From assembly GCA_946122785.1 (NCBI GenBank), contig CAMGYJ010000002.1, positions 62,769,703 through 62,833,702 of the forward strand: a DNA stretch of 64,000 nt, read 5' to 3'. Made by a program: the position numbers and the translations under genes. This document shows, piece by piece, positions 33,261 through 44,601 of this stretch. The notes under the pieces are model-generated. The model made no database searches and was not told the DNA's origin. It worked only from the letters and a program-made list of their open reading frames with translations. Within the stretch, counting starts at the first letter, position 1; each line of letters opens with the position of its first letter. The stretch comes from Linum tenue. Its lineage: Eukaryota > Streptophyta > Magnoliopsida > Malpighiales > Linaceae.

Positions 33261-35350
33261 ATTTTAGGGGTCGTTTGGAGAACGGGATTTAGGGCGTGGA
33301 TTCATTGAATCCGTAGATTTTGTAGAAAGTTATGTTTTTTTGTTGTCTTTTGTATTGTGGATTTTAACTTTAGAGATTTCAAATCTCTAAAATATATGGA
33401 TATCAAATCTCTCATAATCAGAGAGATTCTATATATTGATTCATGAGATTTTTTTTCTCCTATCTTTTCTCTTTTCTCTTTTATTTATTTATCATATTAA
33501 ATATATTTACTAATAAAGTTTTTAATATTCTCGAAGTACTCTAATTTTTTTTATTAAGGGTAAACATGTTATTTAATATAAAAATTTTATTTTTATTTTC
33601 ATTAAATGTTAACAATCACAGTTACCAACCAATAAACATTTTAAAATCTATTTTCAACAATCCGAAGAGTTAGAATCTTTAGATTGTTGACAATCACAGT
33701 TACTCAAATTCTCCAATCTATAGATAATCTATCAAAATCGTTGGTTATTGGTTTTAGATTTAACGAATCTAAATAGTTTGGTTTTAGTGATAGGTACCAA
33801 GGTTTATCCTTTAGAATTAGAGTATAATATCATGCTCAAAATTTGAGATAATCCACGATGTAAATAGAAAAAACTCGTTAAGTGTACGGTAATGTTAGGT
33901 ATATACTAGCTTGAACCATATATACATATGGAGAAGTGAAGATACGGACCTCATTCCATTGTTTTCACCATCGAATGGGTAGAAGTCAAGAATTCTGATA
34001 GTCTCAGTGAGAATCATTTCCCAATAGAGGCTTGCTTGCTGTGATTTCTTTCGACAAGATTCATGACATTAATGCCTTTTAAGTATTAAGAGGCTGCCCA
34101 TCTCATGATATAAAAGGTTCTTTTATTGATAATTCGACTTCTAGTCGGCTATCTTCGTATTTATCGTTCGGATTCGTAATATTTTGGGCAAAAATGTGAA
34201 AAAGATGGGTGTCGTTTTTAGTTGGATGGGCAAGAGGGCGACGGGGCAGATGGTTCTTTGGAATTCTTCATTTATGAGTTTTTGGTAGTAAGCTTACGTG
34301 CCACGACAAGCCCCCAAGCCAGTTGGGTTTAATGGATCACTTCTGTTGGTCCATTCACTTATCCATTTTATTTCAGTATTTTGTATAAACCAGAAGGGAT
34401 TGCTCCTCCAAGCTTGAAAGCTTAGCTTCTTCAATGCTTTGGGAACCTTTAGCGCCGATAGATTTAAGCATGTCACATTTTCAAAATTTATTCCTTTTAT
34501 TTCGAGAGAGTTCTAATATTGTTCCCATAAAAAAAGTCTATAACATTATAAATTTTCAAGTTTATTGAAAACGTCATTTGCATCTGTAACTTTAGAAAAT
34601 GACCGAAACGTGTTATAGAGTCAAGTAATTTCTGTTACCAAAATTTTATTGATAGTTAGAGTTAATAATTCACCAAAATACAATCAAAGTATGTTTGACT
34701 GTCAATTATTGCGTGGAACATGTCATCCATATAGAGGCTACATCATGAACAAATGAACTGTATTTTGTGTATAAAAAATCTCAATTTAATAAACATATAC
34801 CTAATAGCAGGAGATTTAAGAACAAAAATAAAAATAGAATAAAACTACAAAATAGAATAAAAATATAATAAAACTTCATTTATGAACAAATGACCTATAT
34901 TTTGAACGATAACCCATAATGAAGTTTCATATTTCATATTATCAAATTATTTTAAAATTACATAATTATTCAAATTATTAAGATTGCTCTTAATGTTATC
35001 TCGCCATATAATCATTCACAATTTCGTTTCACTCTATTAGACTGGTAAACTATTCCATTGCAGAAAATATTCTGCAACATGTGTATTGACAACATGTAGT
35101 AGAAAACTAAACCTAATTTCATAAGCACATACATAATATATTGATAATAACCAATTTTCTCTTCCAACTATCGTTATCATAGAAAGTTATTGATTTTCTC
35201 TAATAATCCGCACGTTATACCCATCTTGATAAACTATATTAGTATAGATATAGTAGGTTAAATTAACTTATGTAATCAATCGTCGTTGGATATACAAATT
35301 TAATTAACAATGAGATTTGGGTTTTCCCATTCCTATTCAATTAAGGTATC
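33261..35350. other. Gene-free stretch with possible one-ended element
   Basis: GGGGTCGTTTGGAGAACGGG at about 33268 resembles the terminus of a plant MITE, and internal inverted words (AGAGATTTCAAATCTCT) follow, but no matching right end was found. The rest, including short frames near 34294-34476, is not recognisable. Confidence 0.3.
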
Positions 35351-35357
35351 CTTCTCC

Positions 35358-35465
35358 TTGGATTGCACGACAAGAGAAAGTATAGAACACTTGTTGTTTC
35401 ACTGTCCCCTTGCCATCCATTTATGTTATTTTGTGGGATTAAGTGATATGCTTGTTTGGCCCAGA
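35358..35465 (+). pseudogene. LINE fragment: reverse-transcriptase zinc-binding region
   Basis: One plus-strand frame reads CTTRESIEHLLFHCPLAIHL followed by CYFVGL. This fits the C-x-x-x-E-(S)-x-x-H-L-x-x-x-C pattern of the zinc-binding domain found after the reverse transcriptase in plant L1-like LINEs. It is short and surrounded by stops, so it is a relic. Confidence 0.5.
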
Positions 35466-36374
35466 TAGTGAATTTTAGTTTATGGTGGCGTCAAATTATG
35501 CTAGCTAAGCAGTCCCAAACCCTTGTTCTCCAGAGTAGTATGCCCCTTGCGGAGAATATGGAAATAAAGAAACAAAGTGTTATTTGAAAATACACAGTCT
35601 CATGTTCTTTTACTTGCCCGCCAATTCTCCTATCAGTTCCATGAAGGTCCCTCCTCAAGACCATCTGATACTTTTGTCCAAGCATCTGGGTATTCGTCGG
35701 GCCTTGTTGTTCGTGGCTCGGACAGGCATGTGCTTCTTGGCTAGTTGGCTTGGGTGTTCAACATTAGGTAGAGGTGAACAAAAAGACATGCAAACTGACC
35801 CGACCCAACCCACCCATATTTATCACTAATATTAAGTGTTAAGGTTGGATGAAAGTTTTATTTTGCACAACCCACCGCTTTTCGGTTGGGTTTGTATTTT
35901 GGTTTAAGCAACCCGTAAACCTCGACCCAACCCTATTCCAAATATTACAATAAGTGTTCATATCAAAACATATTTTTGTCGTATATAAGCATGTTTTGTG
36001 AGATAACTAAGATACCGACATATTTTGTTTTCATGGTCTCCCTAACTTAATGTATTCTTCGACTTAAAATTTAGATGTGATTTAATATAGGTTATGCTTC
36101 ACATAATTTTTTTGTTACAATTTTAGAAAAATAACACACTACGTATATGGTCGCTTATAACCTTTTTAGCTTATTTCGACTGATGTTTGTGGAAAAAACT
36201 AGACAATTGTAGAAACAAATTGCATTTCTTTAAAATCTAAATAACATCAATATGCATTTTGTTACTTGTCAAGAAGGTTTATTTGTTATAAATTTTAATT
36301 AGCTATATTATATTTTGTGTGGTTTAAAATAGTTGCTTTTTTGTGTTGGATTGGGTTTTATTTAAAATTATTGT
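35466..36374. other. Repeat remnants without gene
   Basis: The frame 35584-35829 may continue the LINE remnant but has no clear domain. From about 35770 the sequence carries GACCCGACCCAACCC-type words (35800-35940) like those in hAT-type MITE ends, without a defined boundary. Confidence 0.3.
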
Positions 36375-36475
36375 TGTAACACCCTGTTTTAAGATTTAGG
36401 TTCGACCAAGGTTTGATCGAGAAGTTGGAAGGCGATTGAAAATAATTAAAGCGTTGAAGAAGGAGGAACATGCTA

Positions 36476-36782
36476 GAACACGGGCCGTAACACGACCGTG
36501 TTGATAGACCGTGTTGACTGAAGCTGGTCATTTTGACGAAGCGGGAAATGAAGCGGTATAGGCTGGAACACGGGTCTGAACACGACCGTGTTGCCAGACC
36601 GTGTTCACTTAAATGATCGTTTTTATTGTCGTGTTTAATTGGCCGAGCATTTCGGAGGGAGCCAGTAATGTATCATAACACGGCCTGAACACGCCCGTGT
36701 CGTGTGGCCATGTCGCTCAGGAGATTGGAACGGGGATGACGATTGGGGAGAACACGATCGTGTCCCGTGCCCGTGTTGCATC
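36476..36782 (+). repeat. Repeated palindromic AACACG/CGTGTT blocks
   Basis: Four blocks spaced about 75-110 bases contain variants of AACACGACCGTGTT, each beside a second CACGG or CCGTGTT word. The first is at 36476-36520, the second at about 36567-36610, the third at about 36677-36715 and the last at 36750-36780. They lie in the putative gypsy LTR. Confidence 0.65.
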
Positions 36783-37799
36783 TGTATAGGAGCAGACAGA
36801 TTCTTCTTGCCGACTTTTTGGCACCAAAATCTCCCCATAAAATGCTCTGGCTGAGCAAGGGAAGAAGAAAAGGAAGGAGTGGTCGACCCATCTCCCTCTC
36901 ACCCTCATCATTCCTCTGCTGGCTCTCCAGCGCTATGACCATGTTCTCGGTGTTGTTCCTCGACGGAAAAGAAGAGTAGTGAAGAAAATAAGGAAAAGAG
37001 TGGGAAAGGAAGGAGTGCAAGCGCATGGTTTTGGTCGGGAAAAGGTCAAGAACCTTCCCACAGAGTCGGAATCCAAGTTGGTGGTCATTTGATGGGTCGT
37101 TGGAGCTTCGTCGGTGAATCGCCGGAATTTGGAAAAATACGAAGTTCAACAAAAATCCAAAAGGTGGATACGGTTGCAAAGAGGGAAATCCCAAGATCGT
37201 CACTGTGTCGACGAAATCAAATTCCAAAGTCGGATGAGGGAGAGCGGAGCTTAGGAACTTTCGAGGAAAATCTGTCAAGTTCTCGCTACCATTCTTTGTA
37301 ATTTGAAAAGTTAGAGGATTGAATATGTTATTTTCCATAAGGGTCAGAGTGAATGGTGTTGACTTGGAAAATTTTGGATTTGGTATCTCGTACTTTGAAA
37401 TCTTACAGAATTCTTATTTTGGCCATAACTTGTTCGTTTGAAACTCCAAACGAGGAGCCATCGGCGTCTATGAAATCGTGGAAGAGAGGAGATTATTTTG
37501 GGAGCGAGTATGAAAGTTTTAGAGAAGGATCGGAGTCGGTTTCGAGGGATTCGAGTTGAGTGCAAAGTGGGTAATATCTCAGTCGTAGGTCTTTTATTTT
37601 ATGCATTTACTTTAAGTGATGCTAGTTAATTTTTTGAGTTATGCACGATTGTGTGTTTGAGGTATGCCACCGACTACTGAAGATGGAGGCCCGCATTGTG
37701 CTATGTATGTGAATGTGTGTGATGATGTATGAATGGTCTCAGTAAAGTAATGGAACCCCCGGGCGGTTGGGTCACTACTGGATGCGGTAGTTGGCCGGA

Positions 37800-37970
37800 T
37801 CATTGTTGGACGGCGATACGAAACACAGCAATTGAACGGGCATGATACTGGACGACGAGACGTAACGTAGTACCATTGCCGAGTTTGGGTATGCAACCGG
37901 ACGACGAGACGTAACGCGGTTGGTATACCAAGGTAGGGACATCAGATGGCGAGACGTAACGCGGTAGTCC
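37800..37970 (+). repeat. Tandem ~45-bp units with GACGAGACGTAACG
   Basis: Four imperfect copies contain GGACG(A/G)CGA(G/T)ACG(T/A)AAC followed by a variable tail ending in GTA or GGT. The units are direct repeats within the putative LTR. No function is evident. Confidence 0.6.
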
Positions 37971-38580
37971 CTATGTTATGTGTATGAGTTAATGATAGAA
38001 TTCGAGAACTTCTATGAGTTAAGGATAGAAGTTGAGAACTTCTATGAGTTAACGTCGGAATAAGGTATTGAGGATGAAGCGAGAACGACTTTCATCTAAG
38101 GAAAGAAAACGCTAATAAAGTGTTAGTAAGGGTTTGCTTCTGGCAAAGACCTTAGAAAGTAACGACGATACTGACTCCTTCTGACTCACCATGTTGAGGA
38201 AGGATTAGTGGGTGAGGATTTCGAGAAGAGGCAAGGCGAGACGAGAAGTCGCAATAGACTGTGGACGAGATCGTGGGGAGCTCGACGAGGAGCTAGAGTT
38301 AGATTTAGTTAGTTATTTTATGTTCATGATTTTGAGTATATGTAATGGAGATTCAAGGTTCAAAGTTCATGGTATAAGTTGCTTAAGTGTTTTGGGTTGT
38401 GGTCGCCCAAGTGTTTAGGGCTTTTCATTTGAAAATGGTTCATTTGTATTTGAAATGTAGTGGGATGAGAATGAATTGTGAGTAGTGGTCCTTTCTAACT
38501 ATTGTCATTTCATTTCTCGAAAAAAAATGCAAACGTATTTTATATAAAAAGTTTAATTTTATTTTATTAACCTCTTTTTA

Positions 38581-39380
38581 TGGTTAATTTTTGAACCATG
38601 TATGGTCCAGTGTCGGCTCTAAGTGTTTTGACTGACTGCAGCTGGGCTTCACAGTAGTAATCTGAACAAAGTAGCAAACCAAACCCCTCTTTCTAGGGCG
38701 CTGAATGCTGATAGTTGCTATGTGGCCCCGCAGTTTTTGTTGAGTGATATTGAAGCAAATTTCCCAAGGGTTCCGTCCGTGATCATCGGATGCCGAGGAT
38801 TTCACACATTTTGACTTGCTGTTTCTTTTTCCCATGTCTTTAATTTAAATATATGCTCTTTCTTTTCGTGGAAAATTGGAAAAGAAAAGAAGAAAGAAAA
38901 AAAAAAGAAAGAAAAGAAAAGAAAATTCAACGAAAAAAAAAATTGGAAAAGAAAAATTCTAATGCTTTTGATACCTTGCTTACCTACCTGAGTTAGTACT
39001 TAGTAGGTGGGTTAATGTTGTTTGTTGGTGTTATGATTGAATAAGATTGATGATTGATTGAAGGGGGGGAATTTCAATTAGTTTGCGACAAAAATTGGGG
39101 GCGGGACCGTGGGCCGGATACGGACCAAAAGAACAAGAAAAGTAGAGCCCAGGAAGCGTCTGGATGTGTGCACATGCGCCGTGGAATGCAAGGGTACAAA
39201 TTCTAGCCCAATCAGGCCTGTTTAGTCCAATGTTAAGGTTTGCCCTTATCCTTTGGAATGCACCTACTGCTTTTTGACTTGGCCCAATTTAGAATTTCGG
39301 AAATGCAGTCTCCAGCTCAAACTCACTTTTTCTTTTATTAAAGTGCAATCAGACTCGGGTTAGTTGTCCATATTGGCCAC
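38581..39380. other. Gene-free stretch
   Basis: A minus-strand frame at 38584-38835 has no recognisable domain. A purine-rich AAAGAAAA tract lies at about 38865-38960. Nothing else is supported. Confidence 0.35.
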
Positions 39381-39778
39381 TAGGGCTGGTTATTTGGTCC
39401 GGACTATTTGGTTTTACCCGAAACTGGATCGTAGAACTCGGATCGGATAGCAAATAATCCAATCCAATTTTCGGGTTTAGATTTGAGATAAAAAAACCGT
39501 TTGGAACCAGACCGAAAATCGGATAAAGACCGGATAAGAGAGCCCAACACCCAAAACTTAACCAACTCCTCACTCTTTAAGTCCTCAGGCAACTCAAATC
39601 CCCACAAGTTCAATCTAAAATCAAGACCGAATTGGGACCGAATCGGGTCAAGACCGGACCGAATCAAGACCGGACTGCATCAAATCCAATCTTTGTTCCT
39701 TATATTCCCGAAAAGACCAGACTGAGACCAGATCAATTCAGGACAATTTAATCGGACCGGACCGTATAACCACCCCTA
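39381..39778. mobile_element. hAT-type MITE with 7/8 target duplication
   Basis: The 398-bp element has ends TAGGGCTGGTTATTTGGTCC and, reverse-complemented, TAGGGGTGGTTATACGGTCC. Flanks TTGGCCAC (39373-39380) and TTGGCTAC (39779-39786) differ at one position. The interior repeats GACCGGA/TCCGGTC words on both sides. Open frames on both strands are artefacts of these repeats. Confidence 0.8.
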
Positions 39779-40395
39779 TTGGCTACCACTTCCAAAAAAT
39801 GCTCTACCAGTTCTGGCGGAGAACAGTCTACTACTTCTAATGAATAACCGATCATATGACAAAATTATCTTCTCTTACGTTAGGAAAATATTGTACAATA
39901 GGAGGGTTACAGTACAAAATTGTATTGCAGTAATGCAACATCCTATCACCCGTAGGCAACCAAATCTCTTCGAAGATTATAGGCTTAGACAAATAAATAA
40001 CACCCTCTCTTAGCACTTATGTAATAAGAACCAAAAAAGCAAGATGATGAAAGATTTATGGACGTTGAAGATAACACAATTGTATAACAATTATACCTAC
40101 TTTTTAAGTATCTTCATAACAACAATAGCGAGAAATATGTTCAATCACAAGGCAACTATAGGATAAAAAATTAAAAAACTTAGAATATGAAAGAAAGATG
40201 AAAGTATCTATAGAGTAATTCAAATCTAATAAATAAATTTGAATAACAATTTTTAAATCTGTGGGAGAACAATGATCCGAGAAACTTCTCATATATAATC
40301 CAACCTTCGTACTAACTCAAACTCTCTTACCAGGCAGCAATCATATTAATATTAAGCGTCTCTAATTAAATGTGTTAATTTAACTAGCAACGGTT
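39779..40395. other. Gene-free AT-rich stretch
   Basis: I see no gene, repeat boundary or strong motif here. Confidence 0.35.
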
Positions 40396-41290
40396 CTTCA
40401 GACCCACCGATTGATGAAAGCAGTCGATCATTTGGTGGAAGCAGTAGACAATTTGATGAAAGTGGTAGACCATTTTCTCCAAATTATAGTAATTTGTAAG
40501 TTACCATAGCAAAGTCAAAACAAAAATATCGAAAACCGTAGACCCACTCTGCTCTCCCAATATTCCCAGCGCCGCCCTTAGCTTCTCTTCTACATCTAGT
40601 GTTAATAACGTTCATTCACAAACTTAAACACAAAATAAAAACGTTTATAATGCACGATATATCATTAATTACTTTCACAAATATTGCTGACATTTTCGTA
40701 TGTTGTTACTAATTACTAACTCCTTTTAAAATGTTAATAAAGCAATTATACACTATTAATATTTTCTTTCATAAAAATAAAATTGTATATGATTAATAAT
40801 TCCTTTCAAAATGTAAGTAACTTTATTGTATATATCCTTAATAATTCATATCACAAACGTTAACAATGAAATTGTGTATCACTAATAATTCTTTTCAAAA
40901 TGCTCATAACGCTATTGTATATAAATAATAGTCTTTCCACGAACATTAACAATTACATTGTATATCATTAAAAATTCTTGCCAATAAGTTAATAAAAATG
41001 ACTTTGCTATAGTGACTTGTACAAAAGGGTTGATCTACTCTCTGATATGATCGACCTATTTGGACAAAACGGTCGACCTCTTCACTGATATGATCGACCT
41101 ATTGCTAGAATGGTATACCAGATGTACTATTTTTCATTTTGATATATTCAACAAACAATCAACCTCTTCCACTAAAATGTCGTCCATTATACAAAAAAAT
41201 GGTTTACCTCTTTCCCCAAGCGGTCCACTTCTTTCAATAATTGATCCACCTGATGAACAATTGCTAGTGATATCATCATATATAATTACA
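40396..41290. repeat. GTCGACC-family repeat, locus A
   Basis: Left arm (40396-40513): degenerate units like GTAGACCATTTTCTCC followed by a diverged palindromic motif ending CCATAGCAAAGTC. The middle is AT-rich with about five copies of a roughly 60-80-bp unit containing ATTGTATATCATTAATAATT. The right arm (about 40990-41250) is the same motif and array in reverse orientation, with GGTCGACC-like words every 25-40 bases. The reverse complement of the right arm matches 63240-63400 closely. It encodes no protein; the superfamily is unknown. Confidence 0.65.
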
Positions 41291-41786
41291 GTCCAATAAC
41301 AATAGATATGTTTGCCAGTAAGAGATTTAAAGTTAGTACAAAGGTTGCAAGTATAGATGACAAGTTTCTCGAGCGATTGTTCTCCCGTAGATTTGAAAAA
41401 TGTTCTGCATATTTATTTCTTATATTTGACTTACTTTATAAAGACTTTCATTTTTCCTTCAAATTCTAAGTTTTCTTGTTTCTATCCTATAGTTGTCTTG
41501 TGATGAATTAACTTTGTTGCTATTGTTGTTATGAAGATGCTCAAAAAGTAGAGTATATTTATTTTACAGTTGTATCATCTTCAATGTCCATAAATCTCAT
41601 ATCATCGCTTTTGTGGATTTTTATTCTAGAAGAGTTCAAAGAGGGTGTTTCTTTTTGTCTTGGCCTATAATCTGCGTAAGGATTTGGTTGCCCACAGATG
41701 ATAAGATGTCGCGTTACTATAAAAACAAGTTTATATTGTTGGTCTCCTATTGTTCATTATTTTTCTAATGTAAGTATAAGGTAACT
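41291..41786. other. Gene-free stretch between GTCGACC-family loci
   Basis: This is AT-rich sequence without a recognisable gene or repeat boundary. Confidence 0.3.
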
Positions 41787-41908
41787 GTGTCATCTGGTCG
41801 ATTGTTAGCCGAAAGCGGAGATCGTTCGCCGAAAGAGGTACGTAAACCATTTTTCGGAATCGGTAGGCTGTTTTGGCGAAAGCGGTCTACCTCCTCCAAG
41901 GCTCCAAC

Positions 41909-42659
41909 TAGGAATCGCAATCAAACCCATGACCGCGAGTATCCGACCGCCCCGACCCAGTCAATGCGGGAAATCCTCGCATTGGCTGGGTATGGGTAAA
42001 ACCCACAAAAAGTTTGATGGGTATGGGGCGTGTATGGTTTTAGCCTCCCCGCCCCATACCCATACGCATACGCATACCCATACCCGTCTCACCAAGAATA
42101 TTTCTTCACATATAAAAAATACATGGATCAAATTGAAACCTATCAATGATATTGAAGGTAACTTAAGACAATATATAATAGAAATGCAATTGAGTGTCCA
42201 CCCAAATTCAAATCTAATTCCTTTACGTCAATTCTTCCTTCATTGTTTGAGTTTTCCCACTTGTTAACAAGATAATTATGTTAGTTAAGTATTACTTACT
42301 AGATGTATCAGAGTTAGAAACTAATGATTTGGAAAGTATTATACTCTATTTTATTGATTAACATATATTTTATGATCATATGATTTTAGCCGTATTAAGA
42401 ATGATTGTATCTTCGTTGACTTTATGATATAGTCGATATGTTCAGCGTTATAATTGAAAATTTACATGTAAGCTAGGTCTTGATATAATATAATGATTTA
42501 TGTACGGGGCATGTATTACCTATGGGTATCCGAAACCCACAGGTATGGGGATGAGTTTGCAAAACCTTCCCTAGAATGGATATGGGGCGGGCACGGGTTT
42601 GGATATTTGAAAGCGGAGATGATGATGGTTTAGGCAAACCCACCCCACTGCCATCCCTA
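41909..42659. mobile_element. hAT-type MITE with perfect 8-bp target duplication
   Basis: The 751-bp element begins TAGGAATCGCAATC and ends ACTGCCATCCCTA. It is flanked by GCTCCAAC at 41901-41908 and 42660-42667. Both arms carry repeated GGGTATGGG/CCCATACCC words. It interrupts the GTCGACC array of locus B, so it is younger than that array. Confidence 0.9.
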
Positions 42660-43001
42660 GCTCCAACAAGCAGTTGTAAATTGAAGGTAAGTGTGTCACA
42701 AGTGGACCAATTGCCAGAAGCGATAGACCAGTTGACTCTAGTGGTCGATCGCTTGGTGGAAGTGGTAAACCATTTTCTTGGAAAGTGGTTGGTAGAAGAG
42801 GTCGACCACTTAAAGGTAATTGTGTCATCAGGTCGACCCATTTTCGGAAGCGGTAGATTGGTTGACTCAAGTGGTAGATCACTTGGTGGAAGAGGTCGAC
42901 CATTTTCTTGGAAAGTGGTCGACCACTTGGTGGAAGAGGTCAACCATTTTCTTTGAAAGTGGCCGACCACTTGATAAAAAGGTCGATCGTATTCTCCAAG
43001 T

Positions 43002-43025
43002 TATGGTGACTTCCAAGTCACCATA
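43002..43025. repeat. 24-bp palindrome at the end of the GTCGACC array
   Basis: Arms TATGGTGACTT and AAGTCACCATA are perfectly complementary with a two-base CC spacer. Diverged versions mark the same place in the other family members: about 40480-40506, 41003-41020 (reverse), 62428-62460 (reverse) and 63356-63385. It is a defining internal landmark of the family. Confidence 0.8.
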
Positions 43026-43085
43026 GGCATACCCTAATAAAAATATTGTATATCATCAATAATTCCATTCACAAACGTTGCTTTA

Positions 43086-44601
43086 TCATATTTCTGGTCT
43101 ACTTATGATATTTTTGGTGTATATTAAGTGGATAAGAAAATGCTCCATACTAAGGGATTCTGGTCCATAATCATGAGTTCCAATGTATGAGATCTTGTAG
43201 CACTTACCAATGAGTAGCGGTACCAACTACCTTCACTAATGTCGCTAAAACCCTAACCTTATTTAAGAAGTTACTTAACCCACAAGGAGTAGGAGACCCT
43301 TTCTTCTAGGTTTAGGAGGCTTTTAGCCGAGTTCCTACCCTATAAATAAAAGGCATGACTCATTAGCTAAGTAAGACTGCACAAACACACATAAACTTCT
43401 ATACTCTGCTAGAGTAATAGCTTAGCTTTCATAGGAGAGTCCGCAGCTAAGCAGATGTTGTCATTTTTTATGGTGGTACCGTCCTTTTCTTCTATGTAGC
43501 TAGTTAAAATGGATTGTATGAAGATGCCAGCTCTTTTATTTTTATGTGAATGAATGCTATGATTTTCATGACATGCTTGTGTTTATCTATATGAATTTCG
43601 ATGCTCATTGTTTATGCATGGATGCTTATGTGACGATCATTGTTGTTTATTTAGAATGAATATTTTTTAATATCATCTATGCTTATGATTATATAGTATG
43701 CTACTTGAGCATTGTGCTTAGTATTTCTTAGATTAATAAGAAATTATCCTTTACTGATGCCTCATTAATGCAACACGAGTATAGAGAAAACGATCAACCA
43801 TATATATCTTGAGTAGTATCAATGTTTGATTGTTAGATAATCGGTGCTATAGACCATCCATTATGGTTCGTAATAGCCCACAATTAATCACGTGCTATCT
43901 TAACTTCTTTTTTCTTCATTATTTAGGTGATGACATGAAGAGAAATCACACATTAGCTAGTTAAATTTCTATCGCAAGAGGCGCATGCAAGGGTAGAGAA
44001 TGACTTTAGTGGAAGGGATGAAGTGATACTATAGATTAAGAATCATGCATGTTGTGATTAAGCCCTAGTATTCATGATAGCACTCGAGTTTTTTCTCTTC
44101 TACAATAATGTATCTCTACTTTTATTCATCTGTGAATTGGATAATACCTAAACAACTTTACTATTCTCGCTTGCTTGTTTGTTAACAGAAAACCCTTAAT
44201 GCTTCAAAGATTTTTGGGTGAGTCTTGGATGGTTTGATGTGAGTAGTTATCCATTAGAAGAATTCGTAGAATACGACCCTAGACATCCCCTAGGATTTAT
44301 AACATCGATCTATACTGCACATCAATAACTCAGATCTTCCCCAACTTGAACTTGTATAGTTGTCTCCAACATTCCATTCGACAAATTTTATCAATCATTA
44401 TATGCTTTGCATTATCTGGACTCTAGTTTTAATCAGAACCAAGATATGTACTTTGTATCTAGGAGCAAACTCCCTTATATAATCTTACTATGAAGGAGCA
44501 TTTTTGAGAGTGAGAAGCGTTCCCCGCCCTTTCTTACTTCTTATCTGGAGATTCTCTTGCTTCCTCCTTAATTCTTCTGGGAATTCAACCAAGCTCTTTA
44601 C
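43086..44601. other. Unassigned, partly LTR-like stretch
   Basis: There is a promoter-like CCTATAAATAAAAGG at about 43339-43353, followed by a CT-poor leader. Near 44270 the sequence GAATACGACCCTAGACATCC resembles the downstream part of some plant gypsy LTRs. No LTR boundaries or coding region could be defined, and no gene is visible. Confidence 0.25.

Larger units (their letters stand above)
36375..38580 (+). mobile_element. Probable gypsy-type LTR remnant
   Basis: The block begins TGTAACACCCTG, the typical start of many plant Ty3/gypsy LTRs. It has the long non-coding GC-richer make-up of such LTRs, with repeated AACACG...CGTGTT words at the left (36470-36780), a purine-rich middle and tandem GACGAGACGTAACG units at about 37800-37970. 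The many overlapping short frames on both strands are not genes. No matching TG...CA right end or target duplication was recognised, so the end is approximate and the call rests on the start and composition. Confidence 0.45.
41787..43085 (+). repeat. GTCGACC-family repeat, locus B, split by a hAT-type MITE
   Basis: A unit of about 129 bp begins GTGTCA and ends in GGTCGACC-like words. It occurs at 41787 (cut short by the MITE), 42693 and 42822. Within units, words such as GGTGGAAGAGGTCGACCATT repeat every 20-35 bases. The array ends at a near-perfect palindrome (43002-43025) and then ATTGTATATCATCAATAATT, matching the middle of locus A. The open frames at 42473-43026 on both strands merely translate this repeat. 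Confidence 0.7.

Noticed and set aside
33268..33800. Possible MITE starting GGGGTCGTTTGG
   Set aside because: No complementary right end or target duplication could be found, so boundaries cannot be supported.
42576..42956. Open frame with repeated VDHLVEEVDHF-like units
   Set aside because: It is a translation of the GTCGACC tandem array. Both strands give comparable frames, as expected of short repeats without stops.
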